A stretch of 64,000 bases of DNA from an uncultured Clostridia bacterium (GCA_945910815.1 CAMDZD010000003.1:104645-168644); one strand, 5' to 3'; shown: positions 16,339 through 25,274, numbered from the stretch's first letter. The notes: generated by a model from the letters alone, not told the origin. Numbers and translations are program-made.

Positions 16339-18516
16339 TTATTCAAGATTTGTAATATTTCCGGAGAGATACTGCTGAATCATAAGAGCGTCATTAGCTG
16401 TGAGACCGTCGCCCGTGTTATGAACATCAGCATTTAAAATACTCTGTTCGGAAAGAGGATTATTTTTTGAATTTCCTACATATGCGGAAATTGATACGAC
16501 ATCAGCAACATCAACAGTTCCGTCGAGATTGCAGTCGCCTTTAAGTTCAGATACAGCAGAATCAAGTATAATAAATTCGTTTTCTTGTTCCTTTGCATAT
16601 GCCTGAGCTGTTGAACCGTCATAGCCTTTTATAGTACCGTGGTATATGCTCGGATAATCAATATCGGGGAAAGTATTGTCATCGACAAGAATGTAATCTA
16701 TTCTGCATTCGGGATTGAGAATAGTTATTGATTTCAAATCATTGCAGTAAATAAATTCTTCGCCGTTGAGTTCGTAAAGGCCTTTCGGAGTTATTATTGA
16801 TTCGATACCGCTTATATTCTCAAAAGCTCCGCCCGAAATACCAGTGATACCGTCCTTGATTGTAAATTCACCGTCACCGCTGTATTTACCTTTATATTTG
16901 TATGCTATATCATTTATATAAACCATACCATCAGGCTGATTTTCAAGCCAGAGTGTATCCTTGAAAGTGTTACGTCCGATATATGCCAGCGAATCTGAAA
17001 ATGTTATATCTGTAAGACTCGTACAACCCGAAAAAGCTCCACTTGTTTCCAGAAAGCCATATGAATTAATTACTCTTGCACCAATATAAGCTTTTTCAAG
17101 ACCTGTGCAATCTGCAAAAGCTCCGCAGTAAATTGTGTCAACGGTTGAGGGAATATCTATTTCCTTAATATTTGTACAGCCGTAAAAAGCCAGTTCGCTG
17201 ATAGTATTTACACCATATTCTATTTTTACGGATTCGAGATTTTTACATTCATAAAAAGCACCTGTTGGGATTGATTCTATATTTTCTGGAATTGTTATGG
17301 ATTTGAGATACTGATTTTTGAAAAAAGCACCGATTTGAATTTCAGTGACAGTATCGGGAATATCATAGGAATCACCCTTGTGAGCCGGAGGATATTTTGT
17401 CAACATTGTTTTGTCCTTGGTGAAAAGGATTCCGTCCTCACTGCAATATGCAGTATTTTTTTCATCAACGTTTACAGCTTCGAGAAGACTGTTTCCTTCT
17501 GTTTTTACGTTTTCAGTAAGTATGCCTAAGCCTGTGACATTTTCGGGAACGTTTATAGCTGTTATTTTCAGACAATCTTTAAAAGTGCTTGATTCTACTG
17601 TTCTGACAGGTATTCCGTCAATTTCGTTCGGAATATCAACAACACCCTCAGCAGATGTGTCGCAGTCTATTATAGTTATTTGAGTTTCGCCTGCAAATGT
17701 ATCCACTTCATAAGTGAAAATGCCATAGGTTTTTTGATTTGTTTCAGAATTTCCGATAACTGCAAATTCGTTTCCGTTTTTTTCAGCGTATGCCTGTGCT
17801 GTTGAATTTTCGCAGCCGTAAATAGTTGCTGTTGATGGAATAGAAGGAGTATTAAAAACGCAGTCAGAATTTTCTATTGTTATTTTTTCCAACTTTTCGC
17901 AACCGTAAAAAGTATCTTCCCCAATACTTGCAACACTTTCAGGAATTGTTATTTCAGTTAAGTTATAACATTTGGAAAAAGCATTTGCTCCGATATTTGT
18001 AACACCGTCAGGAATAGTTATTGATTTTAAACTTTCACAGAAAGCAAAAGTATTGGAATCAACGTTTGTAATATTTTTGGAAAGTTTTATTTCAGTTAAG
18101 ACAGAACAACTAAAAAAAGCACGTTCTGCGATACTTGTAACACTATCAGGAATTGTTATTTCAGTCAGGCTTGAACAACCGGAAAAAGCATCAAGTCCAA
18201 TGTATGTAACACTATCAGGAATAGTTATTTCAGTTAAGCTTTTACAACCGTCAAAGGCACCTGCTCCAATGCTTGTAACAGACAAGCCGTTAATTTCGGC
18301 AGGAATTACAGCAGAAGTTGCAGAGCTGTCACATTTTGAAATTTCTATATAGTTAGTGTACGCCTTGTATGTAAGATTTTCATATGTTCCTGTTGTGTAA
18401 GCAGTTGCATTTGCGGTTATTGAAATATTTCCGGAAAAATTATAGCTTACATAAGGAACGGCACTGCAAACTGTTGCACATGCAAGAATACCGGATAAAA
18501 TTTTTTTGAATTTCAT
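16339..18516 (-). CDS. secreted BspA-type LRR protein with C-terminal dockerin (second copy)
   Basis: This is a 725-residue secreted protein. The signal peptide is residues 1-37 (MKFKKILSGILACATVCSAV). Residues about 60-220 and 280-630 carry BspA-type LRR_5 repeats in two blocks separated by a linker. A type I dockerin lies at about 655-722, with a full first calcium loop (GDCNLDGTVDVADVV) and a degenerate second one (GDGLTANDAL). The N-terminal 100 residues are clearly related to the LRR protein at 3012-5006, so they are paralogues, but this one has more varied repeats. AAGGAGG lies 10 bases before the ATG. The gene probably encodes a cohesin-bound surface or scaffold component. It lies upstream of, and in the same direction as, the GH94 gene but with its own terminator. 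Confidence 0.92.
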   Translation of the reverse strand: MKFKKILSGILACATVCSAVPYVSYNFSGNISITANATAYTTGTYENLTYKAYTNYIEISKCDSSATSAVIPAEINGLSVTSIGAGAFDGCKSLTEITIPDSVTYIGLDAFSGCSSLTEITIPDSVTSIAERAFFSCSVLTEIKLSKNITNVDSNTFAFCESLKSITIPDGVTNIGANAFSKCYNLTEITIPESVASIGEDTFYGCEKLEKITIENSDCVFNTPSIPSTATIYGCENSTAQAYAEKNGNEFAVIGNSETNQKTYGIFTYEVDTFAGETQITIIDCDTSAEGVVDIPNEIDGIPVRTVESSTFKDCLKITAINVPENVTGLGILTENVKTEGNSLLEAVNVDEKNTAYCSEDGILFTKDKTMLTKYPPAHKGDSYDIPDTVTEIQIGAFFKNQYLKSITIPENIESIPTGAFYECKNLESVKIEYGVNTISELAFYGCTNIKEIDIPSTVDTIYCGAFADCTGLEKAYIGARVINSYGFLETSGAFSGCTSLTDITFSDSLAYIGRNTFKDTLWLENQPDGMVYINDIAYKYKGKYSGDGEFTIKDGITGISGGAFENISGIESIITPKGLYELNGEEFIYCNDLKSITILNPECRIDYILVDDNTFPDIDYPSIYHGTIKGYDGSTAQAYAKEQENEFIILDSAVSELKGDCNLDGTVDVADVVSISAYVGNSKNNPLSEQSILNADVHNTGDGLTANDALMIQQYLSGNITNLE

Positions 18517-18548
18517 AACGTGGAGACCTCCTTTTAAATGATATACAA

Positions 18549-18557
18549 ATTATACCA
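18549..18557 (-). promoter_or_regulatory. extended -10 promoter candidate for the second LRR gene
   Basis: Leftward TGG-TATAAT (18557-18549) is an extended -10; no good -35 hexamer lies 17 bases upstream. TSS would be about 25 bases before the start codon. Confidence 0.45.
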
Positions 18558-18627
18558 TATAATTATTAACTGATTATGAATATTTTGTTAAGTCTGATTT
18601 TGAAAGCTGTATTTTAGAGATTATTAC

Positions 18628-18648
18628 AAAAAAAAAAAAAAAAAAAAA
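18628..18648 (+). repeat. homopolymer of 21 A residues
   Basis: An uninterrupted A run lies between the divergent second LRR gene and pth. Such long runs are rare in bacterial genomes and prone to slippage or sequencing error. It is about 110 bases upstream of the LRR start and 60 bases upstream of the pth -35. Confidence 0.9.
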
Positions 18649-18708
18649 TAAATATTTTTTGTATACTATGACCGACAAATTTTCTGCATTAATATCTTAA
18701 CATAATTC

Positions 18709-18737
18709 TTGCATAAACCGGAAGTTTATGATATAAT
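18709..18737 (+). promoter_or_regulatory. sigma-A promoter of pth-mfd
   Basis: TTGCAT (18709-18714), 17 bases, TATAAT (18732-18737), with the pth start 37 bases downstream. Confidence 0.75.
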
Positions 18738-18774
18738 TATATTTCAGAAAAATTATAAAAACAGGAGGATAAAT

Positions 18775-19395
18775 ATGAGTATTTTTGACGCATTTGCAAA
18801 AATTTCCTCACAGTCATCGGGCGGAGGAAAAATTGAATATATAATAGCAGGTCTTGGAAATCCGGGGCTTGAATATCAGGATACAAGGCATAATGCCGGA
18901 TTTATGGCAGTAGATAAAATTGCTGAAAATCTCGGAGTAAAAATTGACAGAATGAAATTCAAGGGACTTTGTACAGATGTAACTATTGCGGAAAAAAGAT
19001 GTCTTTTACTAAAACCAACAACATACATGAATAACAGCGGGGAATCTATCGTTGAGGCACTGAATTTCTATAAGCTCGGCACTGAAAATCTTATAGTAAT
19101 ATATGATGATATTTCCCTTGAACCCTCAAAAATGAGAATACGCAGAAAGGGTTCGCATGGCGGTCATAACGGAATAAGAAGTATTATTGATTTGACAGGC
19201 ACAGAGGAATTTTTAAGAATAAAGCTCGGAGTCGGAAAGAAACCCCACCCCGATTATGACCTTGCAAAATGGGTACTCGGAAAGTTCCGCCCCGATGATA
19301 TGCAGAAACTTCAGCAGGCTATCGGAAATGCTGAGGAGGCAGTCAGGCTTATGGTCAGCGGAAAAACAGATGAAGCTATGAACAAGTTCAATTAA
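18775..19395 (+). CDS. pth: peptidyl-tRNA hydrolase
   Basis: This is a 206-residue enzyme that recycles peptidyl-tRNA by hydrolysing the ester bond. I chose the ATG at 18775, six bases after ACAGGAGG. The core starts at residue 22 (IIAGLGNPG), and the catalytic histidine is H39 in DTRHNAGF. KPTTYMNNSG and YDDISLEPSKMRIR carry the conserved Asn and Asp. Compared with E. coli Pth the protein has about 19 extra N-terminal residues (MSIFDAFAKISSQSSGGG) of unknown purpose. The pth-mfd order is a conserved Firmicutes arrangement, and mfd follows 29 bases later. Confidence 0.95.
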   Translation: MSIFDAFAKISSQSSGGGKIEYIIAGLGNPGLEYQDTRHNAGFMAVDKIAENLGVKIDRMKFKGLCTDVTIAEKRCLLLKPTTYMNNSGESIVEALNFYKLGTENLIVIYDDISLEPSKMRIRRKGSHGGHNGIRSIIDLTGTEEFLRIKLGVGKKPHPDYDLAKWVLGKFRPDDMQKLQQAIGNAEEAVRLMVSGKTDEAMNKFN

Positions 19396-19424
19396 AAACC
19401 GAACAGACAGAGAGGGACACAAAA

Positions 19425-22400
19425 ATGAAAATATTTCAGGATTTTTTCGGAGAGCTTAAAAGCTCACAGGTTCTTGCAGATTCGATTAAAAAAAGAATTT
19501 CTCCCATATCTGCAACAGGACTTTCAAACATACATAAGGCACAGCTTTTATATACACAGTCGGCAGAGGGTAAGATTATACTTGCCGTAACGGGTTCGGA
19601 AGCATCTGCAAAGAGACTTTGTGACGATATAAACGAAATGGCAGACAGTGAAATTGCTGTATTGTTTCCGTCAAAGGAATTATCCCTCACACATTCGGAG
19701 GGAGCATCGGCAGATTATGAACATCAGAGAATTTATGCACTTGCCAAAGCTATACGCAATGAATGTTGTATAATATGTGCCGGAATTGAAGCCGTAATGC
19801 AACCAACTATTCCTCCCGATATTCTTATAGACAGCATAATAAATATTGAATCGGATTCCGAAATAAAGACTGAAAAATTAAGTCTTTCTCTTTCGGCAAG
19901 TGGTTATCAGCGTTGTGAAATGGTTGAGGGTGCGGGACAGTTTTCAATAAGAGGTTCAATAATAGATATATTCCCCGTACAGTCAAAACTTCCTGTTAGA
20001 ATAGAGCTTTTCGGAGATGATGTTGACAGCATATCATATTTTGAAACCGATACACAGAGACGTACAGAGCATATTGAAAGAATAGAAATACCTCCGGCAT
20101 CTGAACTTGTATACAATTCGGAAACGCTTATTGAAAAAATATCGGAATTTCAGAAATCAGTCAGAGGAAAACATGCCGATACAGTAAAGCAGAATCTTGA
20201 GAACGATATTATAAGACTTGAATCGGGAGAGATATTATCCAACATACAGAAATATTATCCGCTTATATATAAAACTCCCTCCACCGTTTTTGATTATGTT
20301 GATGAAAATGTATTCTTTTCCGAATATTCCGAAATTCTTGAAGTTTCGTCATCAGTTACTGCACAGTACAATGAAGATGTAAAAATACTTCTTGAAGAAG
20401 GTCAGCTCTGCAAAGGTCTTGACGGATATTATCTTGAATTGCCACAGATACATAACATTGCGGATAAACATACACAGATATATATGAATAACTTCATGCA
20501 GGGAAGTGACCGCATACCTTATGAAAAATTAATAAGCTTTGACTGTCTGCAAACAGCTGTATGGAGCGGTGATATGAGTCAGCTTTTTGATGACCTTGAA
20601 ACCTACTGTTCAAACGGATACAGAATAATTCTTGCAATAGGAAGTCAGAAAACACTTCCGATAGTTCAGCAGGATATTGAGGATAAGGGAATACCCTGTT
20701 TCATAATAAATGATGATACAAAAGTAAAAAAAGGCAGTGTATATATTACTCCGAAATGTTTCAGCAGTGGATTTGAATATCCCGAAAATAAAACGGTTCT
20801 TATAACACAGAGCAAATCACTTGATTCATCAAAAAAGAAAAGGAAAAAGGCAAAAAATTCCGAATCTGTCAGAAGCCTTGCTGATATTGCAGAGGGTGAC
20901 CTTATTGTACATTCCGATTACGGAATAGGCAGATTTATCGGTATAAAAAAGCTTGAATTTGAGGATGTAACAAAGGACTACATCACAATACAGTATGCCG
21001 GAACTGATAAATTATATGTTCCTGTCACACAGCTTGATATGGTATCAAAATATATAGGCCCCCGTGACGATTCCGGAGTTAAGCTTAATAAGCTTTCATC
21101 GACAGAATGGCAGAAAACAAGAAACAAAGTAAAAAAATCAGTTCGTGATATGGCTGATGAACTTGTTAAACTCTATGCAAAGCGTGAACAGACAACAGGT
21201 TTTGCATTTTTCCCTGATGATGAAATTCAGCGTGACTTTGAAGAACGTTTCCCGTATTCCGAAACTGATGACCAATTGCGTAGCATAGAAGAAATAAAAT
21301 CCGATATGGAACGTGCAAGACCTATGGACAGACTCCTCTGCGGTGATGTAGGATTCGGAAAGACTGAAGTTGCATTCCGTGCGTGTATGAAATGCGTTTT
21401 AAGCGGAAAACAGTGTGCAATACTTGCTCCTACAACTGTACTTGCATGGCAACATTATCAGACTGCTTTGAGACGTTTTGAAGGATTTCCGCTTACAATA
21501 GAACTTCTTTCACGTTACAGGACTCCGAAACAGCAAGCCGAAATAATCCGCAAGCTCAAAAAGGGACAGATTGACCTTTTAATCGGTACTCATAAGATTT
21601 TACAGAAAAATGTAGTATTCAAGGATTTAGGCCTTGCAGTAATAGACGAGGAACAGCGTTTCGGAGTGGCACACAAGGAAAAATTCAAGCAGAATTTTCC
21701 GGCAGTAGATATTCTGACACTTTCGGCAACTCCGATTCCACGTACTCTCAATATGGCTATGAGCGGTATCCGTGATATGTCAGTAATAGAAGAACCTCCG
21801 CAGGACAGACACCCTGTTCAGACGTATGTTATAGAATACAATGAAGGAATAATCGCACAGGCTATAACAAGAGAACTGAAAAGGGGCGGTCAGGTATACT
21901 ATATTCACAACAGAGTCGAAACGATTCAGATTTGTGCCGGAAAGCTTGCACAGATGTTCCCGAATGCAAAAATAGCCTATGCACATGGTCAGATGGAAGA
22001 AGAAAAAATGTCTGATATATGGCGTTCACTTGTGGAGCATGAAATCGATATACTTGTATGCACTACTATTATAGAAACAGGCGTTGATGTTCCTAATGTA
22101 AACACTCTTATTATAGAAAATTCCGACCGCTTCGGACTTTCTCAACTGTATCAGCTGAGGGGACGTGTAGGACGTTCAAACCGCAGAGCTTATGCGTTTT
22201 TCACATTCCAGAAAGATAAAATTATCACTGAAGTTGCATCAAAGCGACTTAGTGCAATGAAAGAGTTTACACAGTTCGGAAGCGGATTCAGAATTGCTAT
22301 GCGTGACCTTGAAATAAGAGGTGCGGGAAGTATTCTCGGAGGAAAACAGCACGGTCAAATGGAGGCTGTCGGATATGATATGTATATAAAACTTCTTTCG

Positions 22401-22877
22401 GAAGCCGTTGCAGAAGCTAAGGGTGAAACTCTCCCGAAATCTGTAAACTGTACTGTTGACATTCAGATAAATGCACACATTCCCGAAAATTATATTTCAA
22501 GCCTTAATCAGAGAATATCCGTATACAAGAAAATAATGACTGTTGAAAATGAATACGATAAAACAGACCTTATTGACGAACTTATTGACAGATACGGAGA
22601 TGTTCCGGAATCGGTAATAGGTCTTATTGATATATCACTGCTCCGCAATACAGCCTCAATGCTCGGTATAAGCGAGATTACACAGCGTAACGGTCAGCTT
22701 TATTTCTATACGGAAAATCTTGATATGAAACAGGCTCAGGCACTTTCTCAGGCTTACAAGGGAAAAATTACGCTTAACGGTATAAACAAATCATATGTAG
22801 CTGTAAAAATTATGCCGAAATCATCGCCCTTTGAGCTTATGAAAGATGTTGTCAGAATTATGAGGGATAACCGTTAA
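19425..22877 (+). CDS. mfd: transcription-repair coupling factor Mfd
   Basis: This is a 1150-residue, full-length Mfd. It has a UvrB-like N-terminal module (about 1-330), an RNA-polymerase-interacting CarD-like domain near residues 485-560 (GDLIVHSDYGIGRFIG), and a RecG-like translocase with Walker A GDVGFGKTE and Walker B DEEQRFG. QLRGRVGRS is motif VI, and the C-terminal TRCF regulatory domain occupies about 1000-1110. Mfd pushes stalled RNA polymerase off damaged DNA and recruits UvrA. A GAGAGGG Shine-Dalgarno precedes the ATG. No foldase (prsA) or spoVT follows, unlike in B. subtilis. Confidence 0.97.
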   Translation: MKIFQDFFGELKSSQVLADSIKKRISPISATGLSNIHKAQLLYTQSAEGKIILAVTGSEASAKRLCDDINEMADSEIAVLFPSKELSLTHSEGASADYEHQRIYALAKAIRNECCIICAGIEAVMQPTIPPDILIDSIINIESDSEIKTEKLSLSLSASGYQRCEMVEGAGQFSIRGSIIDIFPVQSKLPVRIELFGDDVDSISYFETDTQRRTEHIERIEIPPASELVYNSETLIEKISEFQKSVRGKHADTVKQNLENDIIRLESGEILSNIQKYYPLIYKTPSTVFDYVDENVFFSEYSEILEVSSSVTAQYNEDVKILLEEGQLCKGLDGYYLELPQIHNIADKHTQIYMNNFMQGSDRIPYEKLISFDCLQTAVWSGDMSQLFDDLETYCSNGYRIILAIGSQKTLPIVQQDIEDKGIPCFIINDDTKVKKGSVYITPKCFSSGFEYPENKTVLITQSKSLDSSKKKRKKAKNSESVRSLADIAEGDLIVHSDYGIGRFIGIKKLEFEDVTKDYITIQYAGTDKLYVPVTQLDMVSKYIGPRDDSGVKLNKLSSTEWQKTRNKVKKSVRDMADELVKLYAKREQTTGFAFFPDDEIQRDFEERFPYSETDDQLRSIEEIKSDMERARPMDRLLCGDVGFGKTEVAFRACMKCVLSGKQCAILAPTTVLAWQHYQTALRRFEGFPLTIELLSRYRTPKQQAEIIRKLKKGQIDLLIGTHKILQKNVVFKDLGLAVIDEEQRFGVAHKEKFKQNFPAVDILTLSATPIPRTLNMAMSGIRDMSVIEEPPQDRHPVQTYVIEYNEGIIAQAITRELKRGGQVYYIHNRVETIQICAGKLAQMFPNAKIAYAHGQMEEEKMSDIWRSLVEHEIDILVCTTIIETGVDVPNVNTLIIENSDRFGLSQLYQLRGRVGRSNRRAYAFFTFQKDKIITEVASKRLSAMKEFTQFGSGFRIAMRDLEIRGAGSILGGKQHGQMEAVGYDMYIKLLSEAVAEAKGETLPKSVNCTVDIQINAHIPENYISSLNQRISVYKKIMTVENEYDKTDLIDELIDRYGDVPESVIGLIDISLLRNTASMLGISEITQRNGQLYFYTENLDMKQAQALSQAYKGKITLNGINKSYVAVKIMPKSSPFELMKDVVRIMRDNR

Positions 22878-22909
22878 AAGGAAGAATTTATTTTTGTATA
22901 CAATAACTA

Positions 22910-22938
22910 TGGACAATTTATAAATCAGGTGCTATAAT
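22910..22938 (+). promoter_or_regulatory. sigma-A promoter of the surface protein gene
   Basis: TGGACA (22910-22915), 17 bases ending AGGTGC, TATAAT (22933-22938). Confidence 0.75.
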
Positions 22939-22973
22939 ATTCTTATTAACGATAAAAAAGGAGATTTTTTTTG

Positions 22974-23714
22974 ATGAATATAAAAGGAATCCTGACGGCT
23001 TTTGTCTGCTGTATGGCTTTTGCTGTACCGGTTTCGGCTAATGCCTCCGGAAATTATGGTGAAGCGTATCTTATAGGTGAAATCGGTTCGGAAAGCAACT
23101 GGTCTGTTGCTGATGACAGTGTCGAAATTGACGGCGATGCAAAATATGAGTATACATGGAATGCAACAGGCGATATTGAATATCTTGCACTCTGCATAAC
23201 ACCTTCCGGAGAATACAGAAACTTCAACAGTATAACGTTTCCGAGTCTTTCAGTTGATATAGATGAACTATGGATTGACGGAGCAAGAATTGAAGATTAT
23301 GAAATGGGTTCCAATTCGGCGGATATGAATTATTTTTCAGACGGTTCGGGCATAACAAGAGTATATCTGAAGACCGGAAATACGCCTGCCGATATAAATG
23401 ACCTTGCCGGAAATGACAGCATTAAAAAAAGCATCAGAATTGTATTTACAGTATCGGGGCTTGGCAAAGAGGGAACTTCCAATTTTGTTGAAGTCAGACA
23501 GCCTGAAAAAGCGGAAACATCAGCGACTTCCGAATTCAAAAAAACTGAAACAACTACTGCAACAACTAAAGTTACTGCGGTAACTTCTTCAACTACTGCT
23601 CCGGATATTGACAGCTCCGCACCGACAGGCGACAAAGGAATAGCAACAGTTCTTGCAGTTACAGCAGTATCAGCAACAGTATTGGCTTTTTCAAAATCAA
23701 AAAGGAAAAAATAA
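22974..23714 (+). CDS. secreted surface protein with C-terminal membrane anchor, function unknown
   Basis: This is a 246-residue protein. I preferred the ATG at 22974 over the in-frame TTG at 22971; AAGGAG lies about 10 bases upstream. The signal peptide is residues 1-25 (ends SANASG). Residues about 28-170 form a beta-rich, acidic domain with many Trp and Tyr (WSVADDSVEIDGDAKYEYTW), reminiscent of carbohydrate-binding folds but not identified. A Thr/Ser-rich linker follows. The tail has PTGDKG, a hydrophobic helix and the basic end SKRKK, resembling a sortase-type sorting signal without a perfect LPXTG. Expression from its own promoter and a strong terminator make it monocistronic. Confidence 0.8.
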   Translation: MNIKGILTAFVCCMAFAVPVSANASGNYGEAYLIGEIGSESNWSVADDSVEIDGDAKYEYTWNATGDIEYLALCITPSGEYRNFNSITFPSLSVDIDELWIDGARIEDYEMGSNSADMNYFSDGSGITRVYLKTGNTPADINDLAGNDSIKKSIRIVFTVSGLGKEGTSNFVEVRQPEKAETSATSEFKKTETTTATTKVTAVTSSTTAPDIDSSAPTGDKGIATVLAVTAVSATVLAFSKSKRKK

Positions 23715-23726
23715 TACATAAGTAAA

Positions 23727-23753
23727 GGGCGGACACAATCCGCCCATTTTTTT
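23727..23753 (+). terminator. terminator of the surface protein gene
   Basis: GGGCGGA and TCCGCCC arms with a short CACAA loop, followed by ATTTTTTT. Confidence 0.88.
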
Positions 23754-23756
23754 ATA

Positions 23757-23873
23757 AAAGAAAAACAGCAGAGTTTTTAAAACTCTGCTTTAAAATAAAA
23801 TCAAAATAAAATATGTGTAGAACAAAAGAAAGGAGACAACAAAACGAGTGTAAATAAAAGATTATTTAACACT
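23757..23873 (-). ncRNA. candidate small non-coding RNA (about 115 nt)
   Basis: A near-consensus leftward promoter (23880-23908) would start a transcript near 23873. The transcript has no ATG, GTG or TTG frame with a Shine-Dalgarno. It ends at a strong hairpin (23767-23789, AGCAGAG/CTCTGCT) followed in the leftward sense by GTTTTTCTTTT, an intrinsic terminator. The middle of the RNA would read UUGUCUCCUUUCUUUUG, complementary to a Shine-Dalgarno sequence, as in several Gram-positive trans-acting small RNAs. The rightward gene already has its own terminator at 23727, so this second hairpin is best explained by the leftward unit. It is inferred only from promoter and terminator. Confidence 0.45.
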
Positions 23874-23879
23874 GTATTT

Positions 23880-23908
23880 ATTATACACTGAAAACTGATT
23901 CAAGTCAA
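23880..23908 (-). promoter_or_regulatory. strong leftward sigma-A promoter without a downstream ORF
   Basis: TTGACT (23908-23903), 17 bases ending CAGTG, TATAAT (23885-23880). No protein-coding frame follows on this strand before the terminator. Confidence 0.7.
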
Positions 23909-23989
23909 GCGAAAAAGTCGAAAAAATTCAAAAATTGACGAAATTTGTCAGATTATACAATATTTTTCGTGCATTTTTGTTGATATATA

Positions 23990-24259
23990 TCAGGCAATTT
24001 TATCATATCTTCTGTTAATAAAATATACAACAACGTTCATTGAAACTATTGCAAGGTTAAGCAGATATGCTATAAGTACAAAGTTTATCTGATTTGAGAG
24101 AATTTTTGCAGTAATTCCGGCAATATATCCTCCGATTATAAGAAGTGTAAATGAAAGGCTCATCGTTTTGGCAGTTTTTGCCTTGATGTTCTTTACAACA
24201 GACATAGGCCATGAAAGACCAAAGCATACGAGCATAACGATTTCAAGAATTTGTGACAT
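23990..24259 (-). CDS. SemiSWEET / PQ-loop family small transporter
   Basis: This is an 89-residue protein with three transmembrane helices, the single triple-helix bundle of SemiSWEET/PQ-loop proteins. The family motif is SWPMSVVKNIKAKTAKTMSL, with Pro in helix 1, followed by GGYIAGITAK. Such proteins dimerise to move sugars; here the substrate is unknown. AAAGGGG precedes the ATG at 24259. It is transcribed divergently from the LysR regulator and shares a compact, overlapping promoter region, so LysR control is likely. Confidence 0.82.
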   Translation of the reverse strand: MSQILEIVMLVCFGLSWPMSVVKNIKAKTAKTMSLSFTLLIIGGYIAGITAKILSNQINFVLIAYLLNLAIVSMNVVVYFINRRYDKIA

Positions 24260-24302
24260 TTTAAAAAACCCCTTTAAAAATAATTTTTCTTTGTATATTT
24301 AT

Positions 24303-24340
24303 ATTATATCATTGACAAATGATAATGTCCAATATATAAT
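24303..24340. promoter_or_regulatory. overlapping divergent promoters with a near-palindrome (LysR target candidate)
   Basis: Rightward: TTGACA (24312-24317), 17 bases, TATAAT (24335-24340), for the LysR gene. Leftward: TGGACA (24331-24326), 17 bases, TATAAT (24308-24303), for the SemiSWEET gene. The two promoters face each other across the imperfect palindrome TTGACA-N9-TGTCCAA (24312-24332), a suitable LysR-type box. Confidence 0.7.
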
Positions 24341-24376
24341 ATTTATAGAAATCATAATCAAGGAGTTATAAATAAA

Positions 24377-25249
24377 ATGGATTTTATGCAGATAAAATAT
24401 TTTCTCGAAGTTGCGGAGAGCCAGCATGTTACAAACAGTGCAAAAAAACTTCATATTGCACAGCCGGCACTTACAAAATCAATACATAAATTCGAGTCGG
24501 AACTCGGTGTTCCGCTTTTTACATCAAAAGGCAGAAATATAATTCTCACGGAATACGGGAAATTTATGAAACAAAAGCTTGAACCTCTTATGGAAAAACT
24601 GGAAGATATTCCGAATCAGCTCCGCACGAAGATAAGGCTTGAAAATGAAACTATTCATCTGAATGTTCTTTCAGCTTCAACGATTATAACAGATGCAATA
24701 ATCAAATATAAAAATACCCATAAAAATATAAATTTCCAGCTTTTTCAGAACAGTGACAGCGACCTTTATGATATTGGAATAACAACCAAGATGTTTTATA
24801 AATTTCCCGAAGAAAATGCCAAAGATAAATTTGTATGTACTGAAAAAATATATCTTGCTGTTCCCGATAATGAAAAATATCATGGCAGAACATCAATAAA
24901 TCTTGAAGAAGTCCGCAATGAGGGATTTATAAGTCTGCTTGGTTCAAAGCAGATGCGTTGGATATGTGACAAGTTTTGTCAGAATGTCGGATTTCAGCCG
25001 AGAATAATTTTTGAAAGCGATAATCTTACATCTGTTAAAAATATGATAGGTGCTAATATCGGAATAGGTTTCTGGCCTGAACATACCTGGGGAAAGCTTG
25101 AGGGAGACAGCGTTCTTCTGCTTGAAATATCGAATCCGGTCTGTCAGAGGGATATTCTTTTCACATGCAATCATAATAAATCTGACAATTCCAATGTTGA
25201 GGAATTTTTTGAATTTCTCCGTGAATATACAGAATCAGTTATGAAGTGA
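24377..25249 (+). CDS. LysR-family transcriptional regulator
   Basis: This is a 290-residue LTTR. Residues 1-60 are the winged helix-turn-helix (MQIKYFLEVAESQHVTNSAKKLHIAQPALTKSIHKFE), followed by the linker helix and a periplasmic-binding-type effector domain (about 90-290). The usual small-molecule effector is unknown here. AAGGAG sits 10 bases before the ATG. It is divergent from the SemiSWEET gene, the classic LTTR-target layout, and its own promoter overlaps that of the target, so autoregulation is expected. Confidence 0.93.
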   Translation: MDFMQIKYFLEVAESQHVTNSAKKLHIAQPALTKSIHKFESELGVPLFTSKGRNIILTEYGKFMKQKLEPLMEKLEDIPNQLRTKIRLENETIHLNVLSASTIITDAIIKYKNTHKNINFQLFQNSDSDLYDIGITTKMFYKFPEENAKDKFVCTEKIYLAVPDNEKYHGRTSINLEEVRNEGFISLLGSKQMRWICDKFCQNVGFQPRIIFESDNLTSVKNMIGANIGIGFWPEHTWGKLEGDSVLLLEISNPVCQRDILFTCNHNKSDNSNVEEFFEFLREYTESVMK

Positions 25250-25274
25250 GAAAAAACCGCATTAATGTTGGCGG

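Noticed and set aside
23815..23852. AAAGGAG Shine-Dalgarno followed by GTG on the + strand
   Set aside because: The GTG is followed at once by TAA, so no protein is encoded; the sequence is better read as the complement of the candidate leftward small RNA.
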